NCBI GenBank assembly: GCA_963732695.1
Contig: CAVTAP010000011.1
Coordinates: 1-64,000, forward strand
Origin: CADEDH01 sp963732695
Lineage (GTDB): Bacteria; Actinomycetota; Acidimicrobiia; Acidimicrobiales; SZUA-35
Reading direction: 5' to 3'
Length of the DNA stretch: 64,000 nt
The position numbers and the translations under genes were made by a program. Shown one piece after another: positions 17,770 to 25,992 of the stretch. Position 1 is the first letter of the stretch. The number at the start of each line of letters is the position of its first letter. The notes under the pieces were generated by a model. That model did not search any database. It was not told where the DNA came from and was given only the letters and a program-made list of their open reading frames with translations.

Positions 17770-19119
17770 TCAGCGGTGTTGGCGGCCGGGCCGCTCGAAC
17801 CGGCGGCGGTCCTCGTCCGAGACCGTCACGTCAGGCGGTGTCAGCAGGAAGATCTGGGGAGCTATCTTCTCCATCGATCCCTCGAGGGCGTAGCAGATAC
17901 CGCTGGCGAAGTCGATCAACCGACGCGACAGCTCGCGCTCGGTGCCCTGGAGGTTCATGATCACCGGCACGTCGGCCTTGAACTCGTCGGCCAGAGTCTT
18001 GGCGTCGCCGAAGGACTGAGGCGACAGGTGCCGCGGGGTGACCCGGCGCAACGGTGGCGCTCCGGCCTGGTATGCCGCCGATTCTGATGCCATGTCCGCC
18101 TCCGCCGCTACCGCTCGCACGGTGATGCCGTTCTCTGGTTGGACGAGGTCCTGGGCCGGCCCATCGGGCAGTGGTACCGCCCGCAGCGGCCGGCTGCCCC
18201 CGCCCCGGGTCCGCAGCTCGGCGGCCCCTTCGTCCGGGCGGTGGGTACCGCCCTCGCCGTTCGCGTCCGCGCCCCCGAACCGGGCCGCCTTACCCGATTC
18301 GTCAGCGGTCGCCGGCCCGCCGGCCGGGGTAGCCACGGATCCGGTAGCCGCGGCGGCCGGTACGGCCCCGCTCCGGGTCGCCGGGCCGGGGCCCGACGTC
18401 TGTCCGCTCGATGTTGCCGTCCCGCCGGGGGCGTCGCCCCTGGCGCCGGGCGAGCCCGGGGTGGAACGGGCGGCCGGGGCCGCCTTCGACCCCGAAGGCG
18501 AACCAGCGCCGCTGGCGGTCGATGCCCGGCCCTCGGCCGAGGAATGGGCGCCGCCCCCGGACCGGCCGGCGCTGTCGGCGGCCGGAACCGGCGGGCGCTG
18601 CCGCCCGGCGGAAGCGCCACCGGCCTTCCTCGGACTCTGAGCCAGGTCGTGGGCACCGCCCACCCTCGCCCCGCCCCGCCCGGAGGCGTCGCCGCCGGCG
18701 CCGGGGGTGGCTGTTCCGGCGCTCCGGGCCGCAGCGGCACCGCCCGACCCGCCAACGCGGCTCGCCGTGTCTCCCGATCCGCTACCGCGGCTCGGCGTGG
18801 ATCCCGATCCGCTACCGCTTGGCTTCGCGGTGTCGCCCGGCCCGCTGCGGCCGACGGTGGCGTTCCGGGCGGCGGCGGCCCGGGCTCCGATCTCGGCGGT
18901 GGTGCCGGGCTTGGACGCCGAGCCGGCTCCCGCCCGACCGATGGTCGCCTCGCCGTCGCGCTCGGCGCGATCCAGGTCGAGCACGGCATCGACCGGACCC
19001 TCCGCCGCCGCACGGCTGTGACGGCCACGGCGCGTCGGCTTGTCGTCGAGGTAGCCGTCGTCGTAGTCCTCATCCGGGCCGAGGCCCATATAGGTGAGCA
19101 CATTGCGCAGCATCGACAT
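17770..19119 (-). CDS. sepF: SepF cell-division protein with very long linker
   Basis: SepF anchors FtsZ filaments to the membrane. The N-terminal MSMLRNVLTYMGLGPDEDYDDGYLDD is the amphipathic anchor, and the C-terminal ~90 residues (FGDAKTLADEFKADVPVIMNLQG...IAPQIFLLTPPDV) are the FtsZ-binding SepF core. Between them is a Ser/Gly/Ala/Pro/Thr-rich low-complexity stretch of roughly 300 residues, so the protein is 449 residues against a usual 150-220. The start ATG 19119 is preceded by GAGGAG at good distance. The linker is discussed under findings. Confidence 0.92.
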   Translation of the reverse strand: MSMLRNVLTYMGLGPDEDYDDGYLDDKPTRRGRHSRAAAEGPVDAVLDLDRAERDGEATIGRAGAGSASKPGTTAEIGARAAAARNATVGRSGPGDTAKPSGSGSGSTPSRGSGSGDTASRVGGSGGAAAARSAGTATPGAGGDASGRGGARVGGAHDLAQSPRKAGGASAGRQRPPVPAADSAGRSGGGAHSSAEGRASTASGAGSPSGSKAAPAARSTPGSPGARGDAPGGTATSSGQTSGPGPATRSGAVPAAAATGSVATPAGGPATADESGKAARFGGADANGEGGTHRPDEGAAELRTRGGGSRPLRAVPLPDGPAQDLVQPENGITVRAVAAEADMASESAAYQAGAPPLRRVTPRHLSPQSFGDAKTLADEFKADVPVIMNLQGTERELSRRLIDFASGICYALEGSMEKIAPQIFLLTPPDVTVSDEDRRRFERPGRQHR

Positions 19120-19144
19120 CAGGTGAACTCCTCGACCACCGAGA

Positions 19145-19864
19145 TCAGTCTCCCACGTCCGACCGGCCGGCCGGTGGAGGCCGCTGCCCGAACAGAGCCG
19201 ACCCGATCCGCACCATCGTGCTGCCCTCGGCCACCGCCGCCTCGAAGTCGGCCGACATGCCCATCGACAGCTCCTGCACCTCGCAGACGGCACCCAGGTC
19301 CCGCAGGCGGGCGAAACAGGGGCGGGGATCGACGCCGGCTTCGGTGGGCCCGATCGTCATCAATCCGGCCACGTCGAGGCCCAGCTCCCGGGCCCGAGCG
19401 ACCAGGGCCGGGGTCTCACCGGGCTGGCACCCCGACTTCTGGGCCTCGCCCGTGGTGTTGACCTGCACCAGGGTCCGGGCGCCGGGATCCCGTCGGGCGA
19501 TGGCCTCGGCCAACGACGACCGGTCCACCGTCTGCCACAGGTGCACCACCCCGGCCAGGAGCTTGACCTTGTTGCTCTGGAGGCCCCCGATGAAGTGCCA
19601 GCGGGGCCGCTCCCCGCCTGGCCCCACCGATCCCGGATCGGCCGCCTTGGCCACCAGTTCCTGGGCGTAGTTCTCCCCCAGATCGACGAGGCCGGCGGCC
19701 AGCGCCCGCCCGATCAGCGCGGCCGGGAACCCCTTGGTCACCGCGATCAGGGCCACCCGACCCTCGGTGTCGCCGGCGGCCCGCAGCCGCTCGCGGATCT
19801 CCACCGCCCGGGCCCGGATCACCTCGGGTTCCACCATCGCCGCCATCGGTTCCGCCGCGCTCAT
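19145..19864 (-). CDS. YggS/PLPBP family pyridoxal-phosphate-binding protein
   Basis: TIM-barrel PLP-binding protein involved in PLP homeostasis, without known enzymatic activity. The PLP lysine is in VALIAVTKGFP near residue 43, and HFIGGLQSNKVK and ELSMGMSADFEAAVAEGSTMVRIG are the other family blocks. It lies directly after ftsZ (16-base gap) as in most actinobacteria; the start is ATG 19864. The laccase-domain gene (pgeF/yfiH) that often separates it from ftsZ is absent. Confidence 0.92.
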   Translation of the reverse strand: MSAAEPMAAMVEPEVIRARAVEIRERLRAAGDTEGRVALIAVTKGFPAALIGRALAAGLVDLGENYAQELVAKAADPGSVGPGGERPRWHFIGGLQSNKVKLLAGVVHLWQTVDRSSLAEAIARRDPGARTLVQVNTTGEAQKSGCQPGETPALVARARELGLDVAGLMTIGPTEAGVDPRPCFARLRDLGAVCEVQELSMGMSADFEAAVAEGSTMVRIGSALFGQRPPPAGRSDVGD

Positions 19865-19880
19865 CACCGCCTGGCCCGCG

Positions 19881-20999
19881 CTACTTCAGGAACGAGGGCA
19901 CATCGAACTCGTCGTCGAGGTCGTCCTCCTCGTCACCGAAGAGATCGATGGTCTCCTCGACCACGGGCGCCGGCATGGGGGGAGGCGACATTCGGGGGAC
20001 GGCCCCGGGGGCGGCCGCCCGCGGGATGAAGACGTCGTCCACCATGCCCGGCCCCTCGTACCGGTCGAACCCGGCGGCGATCACGGTGACCCGGATCTCC
20101 TCGGCCAGGTTCTCGTCGACCACCGTGCCGAAGATGATGTTGGCGTCGGCGTGGGCCACGTCGTGGATGATCTCGGCCGCCTCGTTGACCTCGAACAGGC
20201 CGAGATCGCTGGAGCCGGCGATCGTGAGCAGGATGCCCCGGGCCCCTTCGATCGAGGCTTCGAGCAGGGGGCTGGCGATGGCGGCCCGGGCCGCGGCCAG
20301 GGCCCGACCCTCGCCCGACGCCCGACCGATGCCCATCAGGGCCGAACCGGCGTCGTGCATGATCATGCGCACGTCGGCGAAGTCGGTGTTGATCAGACCA
20401 GGGGTGGTGATCAGATCGGCGATGCCCGACACGCCCTGCAGGAGGATCTCGTCGGCCATGCGGAAGGCGTTCACCATCGAGGTCTTCTCATCGGCGATCG
20501 ACAGCAGCCGGTCGTTGGGGATGACGATCTGGGTGTCGACCTTCTCCCGCAGCCGGTTGATGCCGGCGTCGGCCTGCGCCGCCCGGCGCCGCCCCTCGAA
20601 ACCGAAGGGTCGGGTGATCACGGCGATCGTGAGGGCCCCCTGGCTCTTGGCGATCTCGGCGATCACGGGGGCCGCACCGGTTCCGGTGCCACCACCCTCA
20701 CCGGCGGTGATGAACACCATGTCGGCGCCCTCGAGGGCTCCGGAGATCTCGTCCCGGTGGGCTTCGGCCGCCTGCTGGCCCACGGCCGGGTCGCTGCCCG
20801 CCCCGAGGCCCCGGGTGAGCTCCCGCCCGATATGGATCTTCGTCTCGGCGTCGCTCATGAGGAGGGCCTGGGCGTCGGTGTTGACGGCGACGAACTCGAC
20901 GCCCCGCAACCCGGCGTCGATCATGCGGTTGACGGCATTGCAGCCGCCACCGCCGATGCCGACGACTTTCACTACCGCCACATAGTTCTGGGTGCTCAT
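19881..20999 (-). CDS. ftsZ: Cell division protein FtsZ
   Basis: Tubulin-like GTPase that forms the Z ring. The 372-residue protein has the nucleotide-binding opening VVGIGGGGCNAVNRMI, the tubulin signature GEGGGTGTGAAP, the catalytic T7-loop region (NTDFADVRMIMHDAGSA), an acidic Pro-rich linker and the conserved C-terminal tail DVPSFLK that binds SepF and other partners. It is separated from ftsQ by about 200 bp holding a likely promoter, so it may be expressed separately from the upstream dcw genes. Confidence 0.97.
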   Translation of the reverse strand: MSTQNYVAVVKVVGIGGGGCNAVNRMIDAGLRGVEFVAVNTDAQALLMSDAETKIHIGRELTRGLGAGSDPAVGQQAAEAHRDEISGALEGADMVFITAGEGGGTGTGAAPVIAEIAKSQGALTIAVITRPFGFEGRRRAAQADAGINRLREKVDTQIVIPNDRLLSIADEKTSMVNAFRMADEILLQGVSGIADLITTPGLINTDFADVRMIMHDAGSALMGIGRASGEGRALAAARAAIASPLLEASIEGARGILLTIAGSSDLGLFEVNEAAEIIHDVAHADANIIFGTVVDENLAEEIRVTVIAAGFDRYEGPGMVDDVFIPRAAAPGAVPRMSPPPMPAPVVEETIDLFGDEEDDLDDEFDVPSFLK

Positions 21000-21193
21000 A
21001 GGGTGCGATGTCCTCTGCCGTCGGTACGCACAGCGCTGCTGGATCGAACAGCTGGGCTCGATCGGCCGGCCCGGCCCGACGCCGGTGCCGGACCCGATGG
21101 CCCACCGAGTCGACCTTTCGAATCTGGCCGTGGGGGGAGACTCGGCCCGTTCGTTGGGGATCCGGCTGTCCGGCTACTGGTCACGATCGACCC

Positions 21194-21202
21194 ACACTAG
21201 CA
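21194..21202 (-). promoter_or_regulatory. Candidate extended -10 promoter for ftsZ
   Basis: On the minus strand, TGCTAGTGT is an extended -10 element (TGn plus TAnnnT) overlapping the ftsQ stop codon about 195 bases before ftsZ. No convincing -35 is visible. Actinobacterial ftsZ genes commonly have their own promoters here. Confidence 0.35.
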
Positions 21203-22261
21203 GCCGCCTGCGTTGGCTAATGGTTCTTCAGAATCGGCTCCGGAAGCGGCCAGTTGGCCTCCCCCGAGCCCCGCCCGTCGCACCGTCGGAGCCGACGGCA
21301 CCCGGACGTCGATCACGCCCACACACGTGAGATCGACCCGGGCCAGGACGGTCTCCAGGGCGATCATCTTGGCCTCGAGATCCCGGTCGTCGCCGATCTC
21401 GGCCCGCCCGGTCGGGCCGAGCTGGAGGAACACCTGGCCGCCCTCGACCGACAGCCCCGTGGTCTGGGCCGCGATGTCAGGGCTGAGCTGCTCCAGCGAC
21501 GCCACGGCCGGTAGGGCGTCGGGCGGCACGGCCTGGCCCGGCACCCCGGAGGCCTCGAGCCCGCCCAACACCAGCATCCCCTCGGGCGGGGCGTCGGCGA
21601 TCTCCAGCTGGCGCCCGGTCGGGTCGACGAGGACGTAGCGGGTGCCGGTGGGCACGGCCACCACGGCGCGGCGCTCGGTCACGATGACGGTGACGTCGCC
21701 CCGCCAACCCCGCTGCACCCGGGCCGTGTCGATCCACGGCACCCGCTCCACGGCGGCGGCCACCGTGGCCGGTCGCACCTTCACCAGCGGCTGGCCGGTC
21801 TCCAGGCCGGAGGCCACCACCACCTGCTGAGGGTTGGCCCGGGTGGCGCCCGACACCGTCACCTGCTCGACGTCGAGCAGCGAGCTGTTGGCGGCGGCGA
21901 TGGCCACGATGGCCAGGGTGGCGGCCAGGGTCACGGCGGCCACGAGGCGGAGGCGACGCCGGCCCTCCTGGCGGGCCACCTGGTGCCGGCGGGCCTGCAG
22001 CCGGGGGTCCAACGGGCCGGGCCCGGGGCCGGCCTTCGTCTCCTGGGGCTCCGGGGCGGCGGGCCCCCGGCGCCGCGGCGGCCGCCGGGTCTCGTCCTTC
22101 GCCCGGGGCGCGCGCCTTCGTCCCTCGGGGCGCCGGCCCCGGGACGGACGGCGTCCACCGTGCGGCTCCCCTGCCCTCGGCTGGGGGCGACGTCGGCGGT
22201 GCGGCTGGCACCGCGGCGGGTGGCGGTCAACGGAGGGCCTCCTCCCCGTCGGCGGTGCCAT
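21197..22261 (-). CDS. ftsQ: Cell division protein FtsQ/DivIB
   Basis: Bitopic divisome protein. An Arg/Pro-rich cytoplasmic N-terminus of about 100 residues is followed by one membrane helix (LVAAVTLAATLAIVAIAAANSSL), a POTRA domain (LDVEQVTVSGATRANPQQVVVASGL) and the FtsQ beta domain (WIDTARVQRGWRGDVTVIVTERRAVVAVP). The only good in-frame start is ATG 22261, which overlaps the end of murB by 35 bases. The basic tail may therefore be read from inside murB or start elsewhere. Confidence 0.88.
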   Translation of the reverse strand: MAPPTGRRPSVDRHPPRCQPHRRRRPQPRAGEPHGGRRPSRGRRPEGRRRAPRAKDETRRPPRRRGPAAPEPQETKAGPGPGPLDPRLQARRHQVARQEGRRRLRLVAAVTLAATLAIVAIAAANSSLLDVEQVTVSGATRANPQQVVVASGLETGQPLVKVRPATVAAAVERVPWIDTARVQRGWRGDVTVIVTERRAVVAVPTGTRYVLVDPTGRQLEIADAPPEGMLVLGGLEASGVPGQAVPPDALPAVASLEQLSPDIAAQTTGLSVEGGQVFLQLGPTGRAEIGDDRDLEAKMIALETVLARVDLTCVGVIDVRVPSAPTVRRAGLGGGQLAASGADSEEPLANAGGC

Positions 22262-23246
22262 GGGCCGGGTCGTCGAATCCCACCAGCAGGTTCTCGCAGT
22301 GCAGGGCCACCCCGAAATGGTCCCAGATCCGCCGCCGGACCTCGGTGATGAGGCGGGCCACGTCGTCGGCCGAGCCGCCGGGGTCGGCCTGGATGAAGTT
22401 GGCGTGCTTGGTCGACACCTCGGCCGTGCCGAGACGCAGGCCCTTGAGCCCGGCGGCGTCGATCATCCGGCCGGCCGAGTCGCCCGGGGGGTTGGTGAAC
22501 ACGCTGCCGGCGTTCTGGCCCCCCGGCTGGTGGGCCCGGCGCCAGCGGACGATCTCGGTGATCTCGGCCTCGGACGCCTCCCGGTCGCCGTCGCCCAGCT
22601 GCACCACCGTCTCCAGCACCACGTGGTGGGAGGCGACGGCCGACCGGCGGTAGGCGAAGTCGACGTCGGCGGGTCCCCAGCTGAGCCCCCGGCCGGCCCG
22701 GAGGTCGAACACCGACACCGACACCACCGAGGCCGCCATGTCGGACCCGTGCCCGCCGGCGTTCATGCGCACCGCCCCGCCAACCGAGCCGGGCACGCCA
22801 ACGGCCCATTCGAAGCCGTGGAGCGACTCCGCCGCGCTGCGGCGGGCCGCCACCGGCAACAGAGCCGCACCCCCCAGGCGCAGGGTGGCGGCGTTGCGGT
22901 CGGGTGTCACGGCGGCGAAGGCGTCGCCGAGCTGCACGACCAGGCCAGGGAAGCCGGCGTCGGCCACGAGCAGGTTCGATCCCCGCCCCACCACCAGCAC
23001 CGGCACAGCATCGCCGGCCGGCACAGCATCGCCGGTTGGGCCGGAGCCGAGCGGCTCCGCCCCGGCGCCAGCGGTGGCCAGGGCGGCGGCCACCGCATCG
23101 AGGGTCTCGGGCCGCTCGATCGTGACGAACAGGGAGGCAGCACCGCCCACCTTGTAGGTGCACAGCGGAGCGAGCGACACCTGGCGGCGGGCCAGCGGGC
23201 CGAGCCGCCGGGCCACGTCGTCGAGCAGCGCCGTCGCCCCGGCCAT
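22227..23246 (-). CDS. murB: UDP-N-acetylmuramate dehydrogenase
   Basis: FAD enzyme that reduces UDP-GlcNAc-enolpyruvate to UDP-MurNAc. The FAD domain is opened by LCTYKVGGAASLFVTIERPETLDAV, with VLVVGRGSNLLVADAGFPGLVV, GVPGSVGGAVRMNAGGHG and the catalytic-side NAGSVFTNPPGDSAGRMIDAAGLKGLRLG. The length is 339 residues. ATG 23246 is two bases after the murC stop, and the murC-murB-ftsQ order is typical. Confidence 0.93.
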   Translation of the reverse strand: MAGATALLDDVARRLGPLARRQVSLAPLCTYKVGGAASLFVTIERPETLDAVAAALATAGAGAEPLGSGPTGDAVPAGDAVPVLVVGRGSNLLVADAGFPGLVVQLGDAFAAVTPDRNAATLRLGGAALLPVAARRSAAESLHGFEWAVGVPGSVGGAVRMNAGGHGSDMAASVVSVSVFDLRAGRGLSWGPADVDFAYRRSAVASHHVVLETVVQLGDGDREASEAEITEIVRWRRAHQPGGQNAGSVFTNPPGDSAGRMIDAAGLKGLRLGTAEVSTKHANFIQADPGGSADDVARLITEVRRRIWDHFGVALHCENLLVGFDDPAHGTADGEEALR

Positions 23247-23248
23247 CC

Positions 23249-24660
23249 TCAGGACCCCCTCTGCTCCAGCTCGGCCAGTACCCGGTCGGGCACCGTGGTG
23301 AGATCGCCGGCGCCCAGCGTGATGCACAGATCGCCCGGCCGCAGCTCGGCCGCCAGCGCCGCCACCACCTCGTCGAGGGTCTCGGTGTAGCGGACGTCGG
23401 CTTCGGGATGGGTGGCCAGCACCACGTCGGCCACCAGCGACCCCACGATCCCGGGCCGGGGCTTCTCCCCCGACGGGTAGATCCCGGTCACGTAGAGCAC
23501 GTCGGCCTGGGTGAAGGCGTGGCCGAAGGTGGACCACAGCTGCTCGGTACGGCTGTAGCGGTGGGGCTGGAACACGGCCACCAGCCGGCCCGGCTCGAGC
23601 GTGCGGGCGGCAGCCAGCGCCGCCTCCACTTCGGTGGGGAGGTGGGCGTAGTCGTCGACCAGGCGCACCCCGGCGGCCGCCCCCCGCTCCTCGAAGCGCC
23701 GGCCCACGCCGCCGAAGCCGGCCAGGGCGTCGGCCGCCCGGTCGGCATCGGCCCCCAGGGCCACGGCCATGGCCAGGGCGGCCGTGGCGTTGCGGAGGTT
23801 GTGCATCCCGGGCTGGCTCAGGCGCAGGGTGAGGGAGACCCCGCCGGGGCCGGTGATGGTGGCCGTGATACCCCGGGGGTCGGCACCGGATCGGTGATAC
23901 GCCAGCTCGCGCCATCGGTCACGCCGTAGGTGGTGCACGCCACCCGGGAGGCCAGCTGCGCCGCCCCGGGATCGTCGAGGCACACCACCCGGGGCCCGGG
24001 GGCCTGTTCCACGAACTGGTTGAAGGCCCGCTCCAGCGGTTCGAAGCCCCCGTAGTGCTCCAGGTGATCGGGCTCCACGTTGGTCACGATCACGGCGTGG
24101 GCGACGAGCTCCACGAACGTGCCGTCGCTCTCGTCGGCCTCCACCACCAGCAGCTCGCCGCTGCCCACGGCCGCCCCCCGGCCCAGGTCCCGCAGGTCGC
24201 CGCCCACGATGAAGGCCGGATCGAGCCCACAGCCCCGTAGCGCGGTGGTGAGCATGGCCGAGGTGGTGGTCTTGCCGTGGGTGCCGGCCACCGCCACCGT
24301 CTTCCAGGCCCGGGTGATGGCCCGCAGGGTGTCGGCCCGGCGCAGGCAGGGCAGGCCCCGACGGGCCGCCTCCGCCATCTCGGGGTTGTCGGCCGGCACC
24401 GCCGTGGAGTGGGTGACAACATCCACGTCGCCCACGTTCCCGGCCTGGTGGCCGGTGTGGATCGTCGCCCCGGCCTCGGCCAGCCGCTGGGCGGCGGCCG
24501 AGCGGCCCAGGTCGGATCCGGTCACGGTGTGCCCGGTCCCCAGCAGGATCTCGGCGATGGCGCTCATGCCGGCACCGCCGATCCCGATGATGTGGACCCG
24601 GCGGGGCCGGGTCAGGTCGAGCTCGTAGCGGGTGGTACCGCCGGGTGCCCCCTCGGTCAT
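23249..24660 (-). pseudogene. murC: UDP-N-acetylmuramate--L-alanine ligase, interrupted by one apparent frameshift
   Basis: MurC adds L-alanine to UDP-MurNAc. The 5' part (from ATG 24660, overlapping murG by four bases) encodes the Rossmann N-domain (VHIIGIGGAGMSAIAEIL) and the ATP loop AGTHGKTTTSAM, and continues to GASWRITD. Around 23879-23884 the frame must change: the next conserved segment (DPRGITATITGPGG, then HNLRNATAALA, RRFEERG, DDYAHLPTEVEAAL and the C-domain) lies in another frame. Adding one base restores a 470-residue protein of normal length. Both halves have intact motifs, and the gene should be essential, so a sequencing indel is the likeliest cause. Confidence 0.88.
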
Positions 24661-25982
24661 TCGGACTGTCCTTCACTCTTGGCGGCATCGTCGCCGCCGG
24701 AACTCTTGGCGGCATCGTCGCCGCCGGAACTCGGGCCGGCGTCCATGCTGCCGGCCACATCGGTTGGGATCCCGCCGGCATCGAGCACGAGGCGGGCCAC
24801 GGCGTCGGCGGCGTCGGGGCGGGCCACGGCGGCGGCGGCCCGGGACATGGCCCGGCGGCGGTCGTCGTTGTCGACGAGCGGTTCCAGCTCGGCCGCCAGA
24901 CGCTCCGCCGACAGCTCGGCGTCCTCCACCACCACCGCCCCCCGGGCCGCCACCAGCTCGGCCGTGTTGGCCCGCTGGTGGTCGTTGGGGGCGTGGGGCA
25001 GCGGGACGAGCACGGCCGGCAGACCGGCGATGGAGATCTCGGCCACGGTGGACGCGCCCGATCGGCACACGGCCAGATCGGCCGCCACCAGCACCAGGGG
25101 CATCCGGTCCTCGTACTCCACCAGCTGGTACACCAGCGCGCCGGCGGTCACCGCCTCGGGCGGGGTGCGGAACCGCTCCCAGTCCCGCCGACCCACGACG
25201 TGGCGGATGGCGACATCGGAGCGGTCGGCCCAGCGCTCGGCCAGCTCCCGCACCGCGGTGTTGACCCGGGTGGCCCCGAGCGACCCCGACCAGACGGCCA
25301 CCACCACCCGGTCGGCCGGGAGATCGAGGGCGGCCCGGGCCGAGGCCACGTCGGCTCCGGTGACGGCGGCCACCACGGCCGGGAGGCTGGGATTGCCGGT
25401 CACCACCCCCCGGGGCAGGTCGGTGTCGGGGAAGGGCAGGGCGCACACCCGGGCGAACCGGCCGATGAGCCGGTTGACGGCGCTGGCCCGGGCGTTCTGC
25501 TCGGTCACCACCACCGGCACCCGGAGCACCACCGCGGCCAGCGACACGGCGAAGGCGGCGTAGCCCCCGAGGCACAGCACCACGCGGGGCCGGCGCCGCA
25601 GCACGAGCCCGAAGCCCTGGATCAGGCCCCGCACCAGCGACACGGTGGCGCCCAGGTTGGCCGGGGTCAGCCGGCGCTGGATACCCCGGCCGGCCAGCTC
25701 GTCGATGGTGAAGCCGGCCTGGCGCACCAGGGTGCCCTCGTTGCCCCGCCGGCCGCCCACGAAGTGGATGTCTCCCGGCGGCAGGCCGAGCGCCACCAGC
25801 CTCTGGGCCACGGCGATGCCGGGGTTGGTGTGCCCGGCGGTGCCGCCACCGGTGATCACCACCCGGGGCCGACGGAGGCGCCGGGGGGCCGATCCCGTCG
25901 CCGTGCTCGCTGTGTCCGTGTTCCCTGTGTCCGTGTTCCCTGTGTCCGTGTTTCCTGTGTCCGGTGTCTCCGGCTCCGCCAC
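24657..25982 (-). CDS. murG: MurG: undecaprenyl-PP-MurNAc-pentapeptide N-acetylglucosaminyltransferase
   Basis: GT28 enzyme that makes lipid II from lipid I at the cytoplasmic membrane face. GGGTAGHTNPGIAVAQ is the acceptor glycine loop, LGGYAAFAVSLAA and EQNARASAVNRL are family blocks, and CRSGASTVAEISIAGLPAVLVPLPHAPNDHQ is the UDP-GlcNAc site. The start is GTG 25982. It is longer (441 residues) than usual because of a Thr/Asp/Asn repeat at the N-terminus and a repeated SGGDDAAKS tail, each encoded by a short DNA tandem repeat. Confidence 0.94.
   Translation of the reverse strand: MAEPETPDTGNTDTGNTDTGNTDTASTATGSAPRRLRRPRVVITGGGTAGHTNPGIAVAQRLVALGLPPGDIHFVGGRRGNEGTLVRQAGFTIDELAGRGIQRRLTPANLGATVSLVRGLIQGFGLVLRRRPRVVLCLGGYAAFAVSLAAVVLRVPVVVTEQNARASAVNRLIGRFARVCALPFPDTDLPRGVVTGNPSLPAVVAAVTGADVASARAALDLPADRVVVAVWSGSLGATRVNTAVRELAERWADRSDVAIRHVVGRRDWERFRTPPEAVTAGALVYQLVEYEDRMPLVLVAADLAVCRSGASTVAEISIAGLPAVLVPLPHAPNDHQRANTAELVAARGAVVVEDAELSAERLAAELEPLVDNDDRRRAMSRAAAAVARPDAADAVARLVLDAGGIPTDVAGSMDAGPSSGGDDAAKSSGGDDAAKSEGQSE
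24678..24731. repeat. 27-bp tandem repeat, two copies, 3' end of murG
   Basis: Two exact 27-bp copies encode SSGGDDAAK twice near the MurG C-terminus. As an in-frame repeat it changes tail length without breaking the gene. Confidence 0.8.
25911..25963. repeat. 15-bp tandem repeat, about 3.5 copies, 5' end of murG
   Basis: Units of 15 bp (plus-strand core TGTGTCCGTGTTCCC) encode the repeat GNTDT in the N-terminal tail of MurG. The last copies carry single substitutions. The repeat is in frame and lies before the conserved domain. Confidence 0.8.
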
Positions 25983-25992
25983 CGCCGCCTCC

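Noticed and set aside
25911..25963. Short repeats as a CRISPR or regulatory array
   Set aside because: Units are 15 bp, in frame, and encode a protein repeat inside murG.
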